A stretch of DNA of 27,481 nucleotides from an uncultured Roseburia sp. (GTDB lineage: Bacteria; Bacillota; Clostridia; Lachnospirales; Lachnospiraceae), in assembly GCA_910587865.1 (NCBI GenBank), contig CAJUNX010000006.1, forward strand, positions 103,656-131,136, given 5' to 3'. Positions 7,733 to 15,872 of the stretch are shown one piece after another. How positions within the stretch are numbered: the first letter of the stretch is position 1; every line of letters begins with the position of its first letter. The notes below the pieces were generated by a model. The model did not search any database. It was not told where the DNA came from and saw nothing but the letters and a program-made list of their open reading frames with translations. Both the position numbers and the translations under genes were made by a program.

Positions 7733-7761
7733 TTTACAAGCAGGGATGCCTGTGTTATACT
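7733..7761 (+). promoter_or_regulatory. Promoter of rpsO
   Basis: TTTACA (7733-7738), a 17-bp spacer and TATACT (7756-7761), with TG at 7753-7754 as extended -10. Transcription would start around 7768, leaving a leader of about 110 nt before rpsO. The promoter lies within about 50 bases of the preceding stop codon, and no clear terminator separates them. Confidence 0.8.
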
Positions 7762-7767
7762 GTATCA

Positions 7768-7878
7768 GTATGAGTCAGCCCATATTCGGCGGATGGACAC
7801 TCCGACCTTCCGCTGAGTATTTCAGTAACAGGGCGATCCGGCAGCCTGTAACGGCGCCAGTAGAAGGAGGAAAAGAGC
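7768..7878 (+). promoter_or_regulatory. Structured leader of rpsO, possible S15 autoregulatory site
   Basis: The leader of about 110 nt contains two short inverted repeats: GCGGA near 7789 with TCCGC near 7809, and ACAGG (7828-7832) with CCTGT (7845-7849). The second sits just ahead of the strong GAAGGAGGAAAAG ribosome binding site. In several bacteria S15 represses its own mRNA by binding a leader structure. The location fits this, but I cannot match a specific described S15 motif here. Confidence 0.35.
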
Positions 7879-8145
7879 ATGATTGCAAAGGACAAGAAAC
7901 AGAGTATTATCGCAGAGTATGGCAGAACACCGAATGACACCGGTTCGCCGGAGGTACAGATCGCGATCTTAACCGCGCGTATCGGTGAGCTGACCGATCA
8001 TCTGAAGGAGAATCCGAATGACCATCATTCCAGAAGAGGTTTGCTTAAGATGGTAGGTCAGAGAAGAGGATTACTGGCATACTTAAAGAAAATTGATATC
8101 GAGAGATATCGTTCTTTGATCGAACGTCTGGGTCTTAGAAAATAG
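7879..8145 (+). CDS. rpsO: 30S ribosomal protein S15
   Basis: S15 is a primary 16S rRNA binding protein of the 30S platform. The 88-residue product has the usual length and the conserved core (YGRTPNDTGSPEVQIAILTA, then HHSRRGLLKMVGQRRGLLAYL and YRSLIERLGLRK). GAAGGAGG precedes the ATG. It is transcribed from its own promoter and followed by a strong terminator. pnp lies downstream, as in many bacteria, but separated here by more than 400 bases. Confidence 0.97.
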   Translation: MIAKDKKQSIIAEYGRTPNDTGSPEVQIAILTARIGELTDHLKENPNDHHSRRGLLKMVGQRRGLLAYLKKIDIERYRSLIERLGLRK

Positions 8146-8152
8146 TGCTGTG

Positions 8153-8185
8153 ATAGAGCGGGGACGTTGTTTCCGCTCTATTTTT
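8153..8185 (+). terminator. Intrinsic terminator of rpsO
   Basis: A perfect 9-bp stem, ATAGAGCGG (8153-8161) and CCGCTCTAT (8173-8181), can be extended by G-U pairs and is directly followed by a T-run (8181-8185). It begins seven bases after the rpsO stop codon. Confidence 0.88.
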
Positions 8186-8188
8186 CAT

Positions 8189-8225
8189 ATCATGGGAAAC
8201 CGCAGTCTGATTTCCCATGATGTTT
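8189..8225 (+). terminator. Second hairpin behind rpsO, possible back-up terminator
   Basis: A perfect 11-bp inverted repeat, ATCATGGGAAA (8189-8199) and TTTCCCATGAT (8211-8221), has an 11-nt loop and is followed by GTTTTA. The T-run is short. It lies three bases after the first terminator, so rpsO read-through into pnp should be low unless pnp has its own promoter, which I could not identify with confidence. Confidence 0.55.
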
Positions 8226-8286
8226 TATGGTTTTCGGGCAGAAGAAAGATCCGGGACCACTGAAATGCACACAATGAGCAGGCGCA

Positions 8287-8505
8287 GCCGGGCCGGGACG
8301 AGCCGTCTGAGGGAGCCGGTGAAGCAGAAGCTGTCCGGGCGGGGACGAGCCGTCTGAGGGAGCCGGTGAAGCAGAAGCTGTCCGGGCGGGGACGAAGGCG
8401 TCAGAGAGAGCCGGTGAAGCAGAAGCTGTCCGGGCCGGGACGAGCCGTCAGAGAGAGCCGGTGAAGCAGAAGCTGTCCGGGCCGGGGCGAAGCCGTGACA
8501 GACGG
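8287..8505. repeat. Intergenic tandem repeat, about 4.5 copies of a 47-bp unit (rpsO-pnp)
   Basis: Units starting with GGGACGAG-type sequence begin at 8295, 8342, 8389, 8437 and about 8484 (periods 47, 47, 48, 47). The most constant part is AGCCGGTGAAGCAGAAGCTG followed by TCCGGGC. It occupies most of the 433 bases between rpsO and pnp, where I find no gene. The unit is unrelated to the truB-ribF repeat. Its GC content is very high. Confidence 0.9.
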
Positions 8506-8578
8506 CGGAATGTGTGTGTTTCAGTAGTTTCGGGTTTTCTGCTGGAAATAGAGAATATCAGTAAAAAGGAGAATGGAT

Positions 8579-10687
8579 ATGTACAAAAGTTATTCCATGG
8601 AACTTGGTGGCAGAACGCTCACCGTGGATATCGGAAGGGTGTGTGCCCAGGCAAACGGAGCCGCGTTGTTAAAGTACGGCGAGACGACGGTGTTATCGAC
8701 GATTACCGCGTCGGACAAGCCGAGGGACGGGATTGATTTCTTCCCGCTCAGCGTGGAATTTGAGGAGAAAATGTATGCGGTCGGCAAGATCCCGGGCGGT
8801 TTTAACAAGAGAGAGGGCAAGGCATCGGAGAATGCAGTCTTAACCGCACGCGTGATCGACCGTCCGATGCGCCCGCTGTTCCCGAAGGATTACCGCAATG
8901 ATGTCACGCTCAGCAATATGGTAATGTCAGTGGATCCGGCATGCCGTCCGGAGATTGTGGCGATGGTTGGTTCCGCGCTTGTGACGGCGATTTCCGACAT
9001 ACCGTTTGCAGGTCCGTGCGCGACGACGCAGATGGGTATGGTGGACGGGGAATTTATCGTCAATCCGTCCCAGCTGCAGTGGGATACGGGCGATCTGCAG
9101 CTCACGGTGGCTTCCACGTCGGAGAAGGTGATCATGATCGAGGCCGGGGCGAACGAGATTCCGGAGGACGTGATGATCGACGCGATTTACAAATGTCATG
9201 ACATCAATCAGGAGATTATCGCGTTTGTCAACCGGATCGTATCGGAGTGCGGAAAGCCGAAGCACACCTATACGAGCTGTGCGATTCCGGAAGAGATGTT
9301 TGCGGCGATCCGGGAAATCGTGACGCCGGAGCAGATGGAGGAAGCGGTATTTACCGATGAGAAGCAGAAGCGCGAAGAGAATATCCGTGTGATCACGGAG
9401 AAGTTAGAGGAGGCGTTCGCGGAGAACGAGGAATGGCTTGCGGTGCTTGGCGAGGCGGTTTACCAGTATCAGAAAAAGACGGTGCGCAAGATGATCTTAA
9501 AGGATCACAAGCGTCCGGACGGACGTGCGATCGATCAGATCCGTCCGCTTGCCGCTGAGGTTGACCTGATTCCGAGAGTGCACGGCTCCGCGATGTTTAC
9601 GCGCGGACAGACGCAGATCTGCGATGTCGTGACCTTAGCGCCGCTTTCGGAGGTACAGAGGATCGACGGTCTTGACGAGAATATCACGACGAAGCGCTAT
9701 CTGCACCAGTACAATTTCCCGTCTTATTCGGTGGGTGAAACGAAAGTTTCCCGCGGACCGGGGCGCCGCGAGATCGGTCACGGTGCGCTGGCGGAGAAGG
9801 CGCTGACCGCAGTGCTTCCGACGGAGGAGGAATTCCCGTATGCGATCCGTGCCGTGTCGGAGACGTTTGAGTCAAACGGATCGACCTCGATGGCCTCCAC
9901 CTGCGCGTCCTGTATGGCGCTGATGGCGGCCGGGGTTCCGATCAAATCCATGGTGGCGGGTATTTCCTGCGGACTGGTGACCGGCGATACGGACGATGAC
10001 TATATTGTTCTGACCGATATTCAGGGACTTGAGGATTTCTTCGGGGATATGGACTTTAAGGTAACCGGTACGCACAAGGGTATCACGGCGATCCAGATGG
10101 ATATCAAGATTCACGGACTGACCAGGCCGATCGTGGAGGAGGCGATTGCGCGCACGAGAGAGGCGCGGCTTTATATCATGGACGAGGTGATGTCAAAGGC
10201 GATCGATCAGCCGCGGAAGGAATTAAGCCCGTACGCGCCGAAGATTATTCAGATTCAGATCGACCCGGCGAAGATCGGTGATGTGGTCGGACAGAGAGGC
10301 AAGACGATCAATGAGATCATTGACCGCACCGGCGTAAAGATCGACATCACGGACGACGGTTCCGTGTCAATCTGCGGTACGGATCCTGTGATGATGGAGA
10401 AAGCGGTAGAGATGGTAAATATGATCGTGACCGATTTCGAGGAAGGACAGATCTTTACCGGTACGGTGGTCAGCATCAAGGAGTTTGGCGCGTTCTTAGA
10501 GTTTGCGCCGGGTAAGGAGGGCATGGTTCACATCAGCAAGATTGCAAAGGAGAGGATCAACCGCGTTGAGGATGTGCTGACTCTGGGCGATAAAGTGACA
10601 GTGGTATGCCTCGGCAAGGACAAGATGGGAAGAATCAGCTTCTCGATCAAGGATGTGCCGCAGGAGGCCAGACAGAAGCAGGCTTAA
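8579..10687 (+). CDS. pnp: Polyribonucleotide nucleotidyltransferase (PNPase)
   Basis: PNPase is a trimeric 3'-5' phosphorolytic exoribonuclease of mRNA turnover. The start at ATG 8579 is seven bases after AAGGAG (8566-8571); the in-frame ATG at 8573 would be only one base from that site. The product is 702 residues, a normal length. The order is first RNase PH domain (about 10-145), helical linker, second RNase PH domain (about 320-550, with FNFPSYSVGE-type segment YNFPSYSVGETKVSRGPGRR around its start), KH domain with G571-Q-R-G574, and S1 domain from about residue 622 to 695 (FTGTVVSIKEFGAFLEF). Nothing appears to be missing. Confidence 0.97.
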   Translation: MYKSYSMELGGRTLTVDIGRVCAQANGAALLKYGETTVLSTITASDKPRDGIDFFPLSVEFEEKMYAVGKIPGGFNKREGKASENAVLTARVIDRPMRPLFPKDYRNDVTLSNMVMSVDPACRPEIVAMVGSALVTAISDIPFAGPCATTQMGMVDGEFIVNPSQLQWDTGDLQLTVASTSEKVIMIEAGANEIPEDVMIDAIYKCHDINQEIIAFVNRIVSECGKPKHTYTSCAIPEEMFAAIREIVTPEQMEEAVFTDEKQKREENIRVITEKLEEAFAENEEWLAVLGEAVYQYQKKTVRKMILKDHKRPDGRAIDQIRPLAAEVDLIPRVHGSAMFTRGQTQICDVVTLAPLSEVQRIDGLDENITTKRYLHQYNFPSYSVGETKVSRGPGRREIGHGALAEKALTAVLPTEEEFPYAIRAVSETFESNGSTSMASTCASCMALMAAGVPIKSMVAGISCGLVTGDTDDDYIVLTDIQGLEDFFGDMDFKVTGTHKGITAIQMDIKIHGLTRPIVEEAIARTREARLYIMDEVMSKAIDQPRKELSPYAPKIIQIQIDPAKIGDVVGQRGKTINEIIDRTGVKIDITDDGSVSICGTDPVMMEKAVEMVNMIVTDFEEGQIFTGTVVSIKEFGAFLEFAPGKEGMVHISKIAKERINRVEDVLTLGDKVTVVCLGKDKMGRISFSIKDVPQEARQKQA

Positions 10688-10706
10688 GAAAAAAGGATTC
10701 TGAATG

Positions 10707-10725
10707 CCGTCGTTCGGACGGTTTT
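10707..10725 (+). terminator. Weak terminator-like hairpin after pnp
   Basis: CCGTC (10707-10711), loop GTTCG and GACGG (10717-10721) are followed by TTTT. The stem is only five pairs. A second, stronger hairpin without a T-run follows at 10728-10756 (GACAGCGG with CCGCTGTC). The remaining spacer to 10863 shows no convincing promoter. Confidence 0.4.
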
Positions 10726-10863
10726 CGGACAGCGGAGTGTGAGGCGGACCGCTGTCTGAAGGCCGGCGAAGGGCGGCGTTCTGTCGTTTTGGGGAGGATA
10801 AACATTTTCTGTCGATGCTGCATAGATTAGAAGAGAGAGGATTTTTGATCATGTGAGGAGAAT

Positions 10864-11772
10864 ATGAATCGTGTAAAAAAGCTGATTCATACGGATTATG
10901 CATATAAATCGGGTTTGAGCGGTCAGAATGTGACGGTTGTGGTGATGGATACCGGCATTGCGCCGCATCCGGATTTTGGCAGAAGGATTCTTGATTTTCA
11001 GGATTTCTGCAACGGTAAGACAGGTCTTTATGACGATAACGGACACGGCACGCATGTCTGCGGAATCATCGGAGGCGACGGCAGAATGTCGGAGGATGCG
11101 CGGCATATCCGCATTTACAGCGGCATTGCGCCAAAAGCGGATCTGATTATGTTAAAGGTGCTGGATGAAAAAGGAAACGGCAGCACCGAAAAGGTGCTGG
11201 CGGGGGTGGAGTGGGTTGTGCGCAATCAGAACCGGTATGCGATCCGTCTGCTAAATATTTCGGTCGGTATGCTTCCGAATGCGGGGAGAAAGGAGCAGAG
11301 CAGCCTGCTTGCGGCCGTGGACGATCTATGGGAGCGCGGGATTATGGTGGTGGCGGCAGCGGGAAACAACGGGCCGAAGGAGAATTCCGTGACGATTCCG
11401 GGGATTTCGCGGAAGATCTTAACGGTGGGCAGCAGTGACGATGCGGAGATTGACGCCAATGTCCGGGGGCTGAAAAACGGGTACAGCGGCAGCGGGCCGA
11501 CCGAATGCTGCATCGTAAAGCCGGAGATTCTCGCGCCCGGGACAAAGATCACAAGCTGCAGCCGCACCGGAAACGGCTATCAGGTGAAAAGCGGGACATC
11601 CATGGCAGCCCCGGTCGTGACGGGAACGCTCGCGCTGGCGTTTCAGAAATATCCGTATTTTACGCCGGCGGAAATGAAACTACGATTGTATGAGCGTGCC
11701 TATCCGAGAGGAGAACAGCTGGGAAAAAAATGCTGGGGTGTGATTCATGCGGATCATCTGGTGCGCAGTTGA
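10864..11772 (+). CDS. Subtilisin-like serine protease (S8), probably intracellular
   Basis: This 302-residue protein has the complete subtilase triad: D29 in VVMDTGIAPH, H61 in NGHGTHVCG and S246 in SGTSMAAP. The oxyanion asparagine lies in AAAGNNGP (N168/N169). There is no signal peptide and no long pro-region, since the catalytic Asp is at residue 29. This resembles the intracellular serine proteases of Firmicutes more than secreted subtilisins. GAGGAG stands just before the ATG. The gene has no functional neighbours; it lies between pnp and the cardiolipin synthase gene. Its substrate is not predictable. Intracellular subtilases often have a short inhibitory N-terminal extension; here only about 20 residues could serve that role. 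Confidence 0.9.
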   Translation: MNRVKKLIHTDYAYKSGLSGQNVTVVVMDTGIAPHPDFGRRILDFQDFCNGKTGLYDDNGHGTHVCGIIGGDGRMSEDARHIRIYSGIAPKADLIMLKVLDEKGNGSTEKVLAGVEWVVRNQNRYAIRLLNISVGMLPNAGRKEQSSLLAAVDDLWERGIMVVAAAGNNGPKENSVTIPGISRKILTVGSSDDAEIDANVRGLKNGYSGSGPTECCIVKPEILAPGTKITSCSRTGNGYQVKSGTSMAAPVVTGTLALAFQKYPYFTPAEMKLRLYERAYPRGEQLGKKCWGVIHADHLVRS

Positions 11773-11797
11773 CTTTTTAGGTAAAAACTTTTAATAT
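11769..11797 (+). promoter_or_regulatory. Putative promoter of the cardiolipin synthase gene
   Basis: TTGACT (11769-11774), overlapping the protease stop codon, is followed after 17 bp by TAATAT (11792-11797). The -35 box is good and the -10 box matches only four of six consensus positions. It lies about 115 bases before the start codon. Confidence 0.5.
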
Positions 11798-11879
11798 GAT
11801 GACATGATGCCAGGGGCGGGGCATCATGGGAGCAGATACGTCTGACACCGGTATCATGATATGGCTTATCGAAGAGGTT

Positions 11880-11899
11880 TTCCGATCTGAAGATCGGAA
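11880..11899 (+). other. Perfect hairpin directly before the cls ribosome binding site
   Basis: TTCCGATC (11880-11887), tetraloop TGAA and GATCGGAA (11892-11899) form an uninterrupted 8-bp stem that ends a few bases before GGAGG (11902-11906). It has no T-run. It could influence translation initiation or mRNA stability; no known riboswitch shape is recognisable. Confidence 0.5.
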
Positions 11900-11912
11900 T
11901 CGGAGGAAACAT

Positions 11913-13448
11913 ATGAAAAAAATCATCAATCTTATTTTGGGAAGGGCATCGATTATCGCGTTGTTTATTCTGCTTCAGGTGGCGTGGGCGATCGCCGTGC
12001 TGTGGCAGTTTTCCTATAAATTTACCTATGCGAACCTGCTTTTTCGGGGAATCGCGATCCTTGTGGTGCTCATTATCGTAAATAAATGGGTGAATCCCGT
12101 CAATAAGCTCTCCTGGACGTTTCTGATTCTGCTCTCGCCCATGGTAGGGCTGCCGGTGTATTTTCTGTTCGGCAGATCCGGTCTGACGAAGGGGACGCAG
12201 CGGAAGATGGATGAATATAACCGTATGGTGAGCGCGTATCTGGTGAGGGACGATGCGGTTGAGCGGAAGCTCTCGGAGGAGGATGCGTCCGTTTATAACC
12301 AGTCGCGGTATATCAGCGAGTATGCCGGTTTTCCTCTGTATCAGAATACCGGCACAAAGTATTTTGCGTGCGGGGAAGTCATGTTTCAGGATATGTTGGA
12401 GGATCTTAGGAGCGCGGAGCATTTTATTTTTCTGGAATACTTTATTATAGAAGAGGGAGAAATGTTCCGGGCCATTGTGGATATCCTGGAGGAGAAGGTG
12501 AAGGCGGGCGTGGAGGTGCGGCTGATCTATGATGATGTCGGCTGTATTTCCACACTTCCGCCGAAATATTACCGTGTTCTGCAGGCAAAAGGGATCAGGT
12601 GCGCTGCGTTTAACCCGTTCCGTCCGATCATTTCCGTGGTGATGAACAACCGCGATCACCGGAAAATCCTGGTGGTGGACGGCAGGGTCGGCTACACCGG
12701 GGGAATCAATCTGGCGGACGAGTATATCAACCGGATTGAGCGGTTCGGATACTGGAAGGACACCGGAATCCGTATTGAGGGCGAAGGCGTCTGGAGCCTG
12801 ACAAATATGTTTCTCTCCATGTGGGATTATATTACACATATGACGGAGGACTGCCGGAAGTTTATGCCGTCGGTCTATCAGAAGGAGCCGTTTGTAAATG
12901 ACGGTTATGTGCAGCCCTACGGGGACAGTCCGCTGGATCAGGAAAATGTCGGGGAAAATATTTACCTGAATATCATCGCGCGCGCAAAACGGTATGTCTA
13001 CATTTTTACCCCGTATCTGATCATTGACAATGAGATGCTGGTGACACTGTGCAACGCGGCGAAAAGCGGCGTGGATGTGCGGATCGTCACGCCCGGCATC
13101 CCGGATAAAAAGATGGTGTACCTGCTCACACAGTCCTACTATGCGCCGCTGTTAAAAGGCGGTGTGAGGATTTATCAGTATACGCCCGGGTTTCTCCATG
13201 CGAAAAGTTTTGTGTGCGACGATGAGATCGCGACCGTGGGCAGCGTCAATCTGGATTTCCGCAGCCTGTATCTTCATTTTGAGTGCGGCGTGTGGCTGTA
13301 CCGGTCCGCGGCGGTCCTTCAGGTAAAGGAGGACTGTCTGAATACCTTTGCGTGTTCGAAAGAAATCAGTCTGGAATTCTGCCGCGGGAGAGCGCTTCCG
13401 ATCCGGATGGTGCAGAGTGTCCTGCGCCTGTTTGCGCCTCTTCTGTAG
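11913..13448 (+). CDS. cls: Cardiolipin synthase (phospholipase D family)
   Basis: The enzyme joins two phosphatidylglycerol molecules to cardiolipin at the membrane. The start at ATG 11913 follows GGAGGAAACAT and gives 511 residues with an N-terminus typical for the family; an in-frame ATG at 11826 would add 29 residues without a ribosome binding site. Two N-terminal membrane helices cover about residues 8-35 and 38-75. Two HKD (PLD) motifs are complete: H249-x-K251-x4-D256 in DHRKILVVDG and H429-x-K431-x4-D436 in LHAKSFVCDD, each followed by the G/S-x-N stretch (GGINLADEYINR; GSVNLDFRSL). It is transcribed alone and faces a reverse-strand gene across a strong inverted repeat. Confidence 0.93.
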   Translation: MKKIINLILGRASIIALFILLQVAWAIAVLWQFSYKFTYANLLFRGIAILVVLIIVNKWVNPVNKLSWTFLILLSPMVGLPVYFLFGRSGLTKGTQRKMDEYNRMVSAYLVRDDAVERKLSEEDASVYNQSRYISEYAGFPLYQNTGTKYFACGEVMFQDMLEDLRSAEHFIFLEYFIIEEGEMFRAIVDILEEKVKAGVEVRLIYDDVGCISTLPPKYYRVLQAKGIRCAAFNPFRPIISVVMNNRDHRKILVVDGRVGYTGGINLADEYINRIERFGYWKDTGIRIEGEGVWSLTNMFLSMWDYITHMTEDCRKFMPSVYQKEPFVNDGYVQPYGDSPLDQENVGENIYLNIIARAKRYVYIFTPYLIIDNEMLVTLCNAAKSGVDVRIVTPGIPDKKMVYLLTQSYYAPLLKGGVRIYQYTPGFLHAKSFVCDDEIATVGSVNLDFRSLYLHFECGVWLYRSAAVLQVKEDCLNTFACSKEISLEFCRGRALPIRMVQSVLRLFAPLL

Positions 13449-13579
13449 ACGGACAACCTTTTGCCGGTCAGGAGAACGGCTGTCAGGCGATCCGTATTAA
13501 GGGAAACATTCAGATAATGGTATGAGAACCGGTGCAGGGGGCTGCCGGGAAAGAGCGGTTTCTGTCCCTGACAGGCAGG

Positions 13580-13650
13580 AAGGAGACAGTCTTTAAACAT
13601 TCAGGCTTTTCAGGCACTGGATTTTTATCAGACTGTCTCCTTCTTTCTTT
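13580..13650 (+). terminator. Terminator between convergent cls and the D,D-carboxypeptidase gene
   Basis: A perfect 13-bp inverted repeat, AAGGAGACAGTCT (13580-13592) and AGACTGTCTCCTT (13630-13642), has a 37-nt loop and is followed by the T-rich CTTTCTTT on the plus strand. It ends next to the reverse gene's stop codon (13649-13651). The position between convergent genes supports a terminator role, mainly for cls. The T-rich tail is interrupted by C. Confidence 0.65.
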
Positions 13651-14968
13651 AAGTCAGATAGTAGGAGAGTGCCTTTAAAAAATAATCCTTATAGGTGGCA
13701 ACCGGCACGTCGTCGGTATAGAGGAGGTTTACGCTGCCGATTTCTCTTCCGTCTAAGGTGTAGACCGCTCTGCCGGCGACGCCGCCCTTTTTGACGGGCG
13801 CGGCTGCGGATTCGGGCAGTTCGAACGCCTTTTCGATGCCGGAGAGGTCGGAGCCGTCGGTGGAGACATAGGAAAACGGGGAGGCGTACACCAGGTTTAC
13901 ATATTCGACGATGCCTTTTTCCACCGCGACAGGTTCGAGTTCGTCCCTGTTCGGATCGGAGAAGATATGGCACTGACCGAAACCGTAGTTGAGCAGCGTC
14001 GTTGCGTCCGCGGTGCGTGCCTTCGGATCCGGCGCGCCCATGATGACGGCGATCAGCTCCATATCGTCTTTTTTTGCGGTCGCGGAAACACAGTATTTTG
14101 CGAGGCTGGTAAATCCGGTTTTTAACCCGGTCGCATACTGGTACTGACGGATGAGCTTGTTGGTGTTGGCAAGCCCGAATTCACTGCTTCCTTTTGCCGT
14201 CGTGTGGGTGATATTTTCCATCCAGATCATGGAATACTGGTGGATTTCCGGATGGCGGACGGTCAGCTCGCGCGACATCAGCGCAACGTCATGGGCGCTT
14301 GTCATATGTCCGTCGACATCGAGTCCACAGCAGTTTACAAATGTCGTATCATTCATGCCAAGCCCTTTGGCGCGTTCGTTCATCTGGCGGACAAATTCGG
14401 ATTCGGAACCGCAGAGATGCTCCGCCATGGCGACACAGGCGTCATTGGCGCTCGCGACGCTGATGCATTTGATCATGGTCTCGACCGTCTGTGTCTCTCC
14501 GGTCTCGAGGTAGACCTGGGATCCACCCATGCTGGCGGCGTATTCCGAGACAGTCACGGTGTCGGAGAGCGAGATTTTTCCGCTCTCTAACGCGTCGAAG
14601 ATTAAGAGCAGCGTCATGATTTTTGTGATGCTCGCCGGGTGCATGGCCTCGTGCGCGTTTTTTTCGTAGATCACGGTGCCCGTGGAAGCTTCCATGAGGA
14701 TGACGCTCGGCGCCTGGATGCTTAAGGCAGCTTCCGATGCGGCCAAAGCGCTGTCTGCAGGATCGGAACCGTCTGCGGCCATGGTATCTGCGGGGATGTC
14801 CGCAGCCGCTGTCAGGTCATCGTCTGCAGGATCGGAACCGTCTGCGATGATCCCGGCGGAAGGGGCATCCGTCATGGTTTCCGTGGAAACAGGAGCGCCG
14901 GAAGCATCGCCTGCAGCCGCGGATGCGGTGAGACAGAAACATAATAAGAAAGAAAGTAAAAAATTCAC
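13649..14968 (-). CDS. D-alanyl-D-alanine carboxypeptidase (penicillin-binding protein, S11 family)
   Basis: The protein trims the terminal D-Ala from peptidoglycan stems outside the membrane. I choose the GTG at 14966-14968 because AGGAGG lies seven bases upstream on the reverse strand; it gives VNFLLSFLLCFCLTASAAA, a signal peptide. The product is 439 residues. The active-site motifs are S113-x-x-K116 (SITK), S173-A-N175 and K283-T-G. A linker between the signal peptide and catalytic domain contains two ADGSDPAD repeats (69 bp apart in DNA) and many Ala, Asp and Ser. The C-terminal part resembles the PBP5-type beta domain and ends with YKDYFLKALSYYLT, possibly an amphipathic anchor. It is divergent from scpA. 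A paralogue lies at 16661-17950. Confidence 0.92.
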   Translation of the reverse strand: MNFLLSFLLCFCLTASAAAGDASGAPVSTETMTDAPSAGIIADGSDPADDDLTAAADIPADTMAADGSDPADSALAASEAALSIQAPSVILMEASTGTVIYEKNAHEAMHPASITKIMTLLLIFDALESGKISLSDTVTVSEYAASMGGSQVYLETGETQTVETMIKCISVASANDACVAMAEHLCGSESEFVRQMNERAKGLGMNDTTFVNCCGLDVDGHMTSAHDVALMSRELTVRHPEIHQYSMIWMENITHTTAKGSSEFGLANTNKLIRQYQYATGLKTGFTSLAKYCVSATAKKDDMELIAVIMGAPDPKARTADATTLLNYGFGQCHIFSDPNRDELEPVAVEKGIVEYVNLVYASPFSYVSTDGSDLSGIEKAFELPESAAAPVKKGGVAGRAVYTLDGREIGSVNLLYTDDVPVATYKDYFLKALSYYLT

Positions 14969-15021
14969 GAAGATTCCTCCTGATTCGGAAATGAAAACCG
15001 GCGGGCCGGACATTTCGCTTC

Positions 15022-15051
15022 TCTACATTTTAGCGTCTGTGCCTGTACAAT
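15022..15051 (+). promoter_or_regulatory. Possible promoter of scpA in the divergent spacer
   Basis: TCTACA (15022-15027), 18 bp and TACAAT (15046-15051) are the best boxes I see on the plus strand between the carboxypeptidase and scpA genes. An alternative TAAAAT at 15090-15095 would leave too short a leader. For the reverse gene, TTGCAT (15052-15057) and TAAAAT (15027-15032) with 19 bp spacing is possible. Both are weak and overlap. Confidence 0.35.
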
Positions 15052-15105
15052 ATGCAAAATTTGTGCTTGTATTTTTGGAAAAAGCAATGTAAAATGAGGA
15101 AGATT

Positions 15106-15855
15106 ATGGATATGACAGTGAAACTGCAGGTGTTTGAGGGACCGCTGGATCTGCTTTTGCACCTGCTCGAAAAAAACAAAGTAAATATTTATGATATTCC
15201 GATTGCCGAGATTACAAACCAGTATCTCGCCTACATAGCCGAGATGAAGCGGCAGGATTTAAACGTGGTGAGCGAATTTCTCGTGATGGCGGCAACGCTG
15301 ATTGACATCAAATCCAGGATGCTTCTGCCTGCGCCGGAGACGGAGGAGGAAGAGGAGGAGGACCCGCGCGCCGAGCTGGTTCAGCAGCTGCTCGAGTACA
15401 AGATGTACAAATGCATGGCGTACGAGCTGCGCGACCGTCAGATGGACGCGGAGCGGGTGCTCTTTAAGCCAGCGACGATTCCGCCCGAGGTGGCGCATTA
15501 TGAGCAGCCCGTCAATCTGACGGAGCTGATGAGCAATGTCACGCTTGCCCGGCTGAACGACATTTTTAAGTCGGTCATGAAAAAGCAGGCGGACAAGATC
15601 GACCCGGTGCGCTCGAAATTCGGCAGGATTGAGAAGGAAGAGGTGTCTCTTGCGGAGAAGATGGCGAACCTTGAGAGCTACTGCATGACGCACAGTCATT
15701 TTTCGTTCCGCAGTCTTTTGGAAGCGCAGGCGGGCAAAATGGAGATCATTGTGACGTTTCTTGCGATTCTTGAGCTGATGAAGATGGGCAGGATTTTTAT
15801 CTCGCAGGAACATACCTTTGACGATATACTGATTGAATCAAAGGTTGTGGCGTAG
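15106..15855 (+). CDS. scpA: Segregation and condensation protein A
   Basis: ScpA is the kleisin that bridges the two SMC heads in the bacterial condensin. The start at ATG 15106 follows GAGGA by five bases and gives MDMTVKLQVFEGPLDLLLHL, the typical N-terminus; the in-frame ATG at 15052 adds unrelated residues. The product is 249 residues. The N-terminal SMC-neck-binding segment contains YDIPIAEITNQYLAYI and LVMAATLIDIKSRMLLP. An acidic Glu-run linker lies around residues 82-90. The C-terminal winged-helix segment contains VTFLAILELMKMGRI. scpB follows after 17 bases. Confidence 0.95.
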   Translation: MDMTVKLQVFEGPLDLLLHLLEKNKVNIYDIPIAEITNQYLAYIAEMKRQDLNVVSEFLVMAATLIDIKSRMLLPAPETEEEEEEDPRAELVQQLLEYKMYKCMAYELRDRQMDAERVLFKPATIPPEVAHYEQPVNLTELMSNVTLARLNDIFKSVMKKQADKIDPVRSKFGRIEKEEVSLAEKMANLESYCMTHSHFSFRSLLEAQAGKMEIIVTFLAILELMKMGRIFISQEHTFDDILIESKVVA

Positions 15856-15872
15856 CGGCAGGGGGACGGCAG

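Noticed and set aside
11754..12839. Reverse-strand 361-codon ORF antisense to cls
   Set aside because: Complete overlap with the well-supported cardiolipin synthase gene; composition typical of an antisense shadow.
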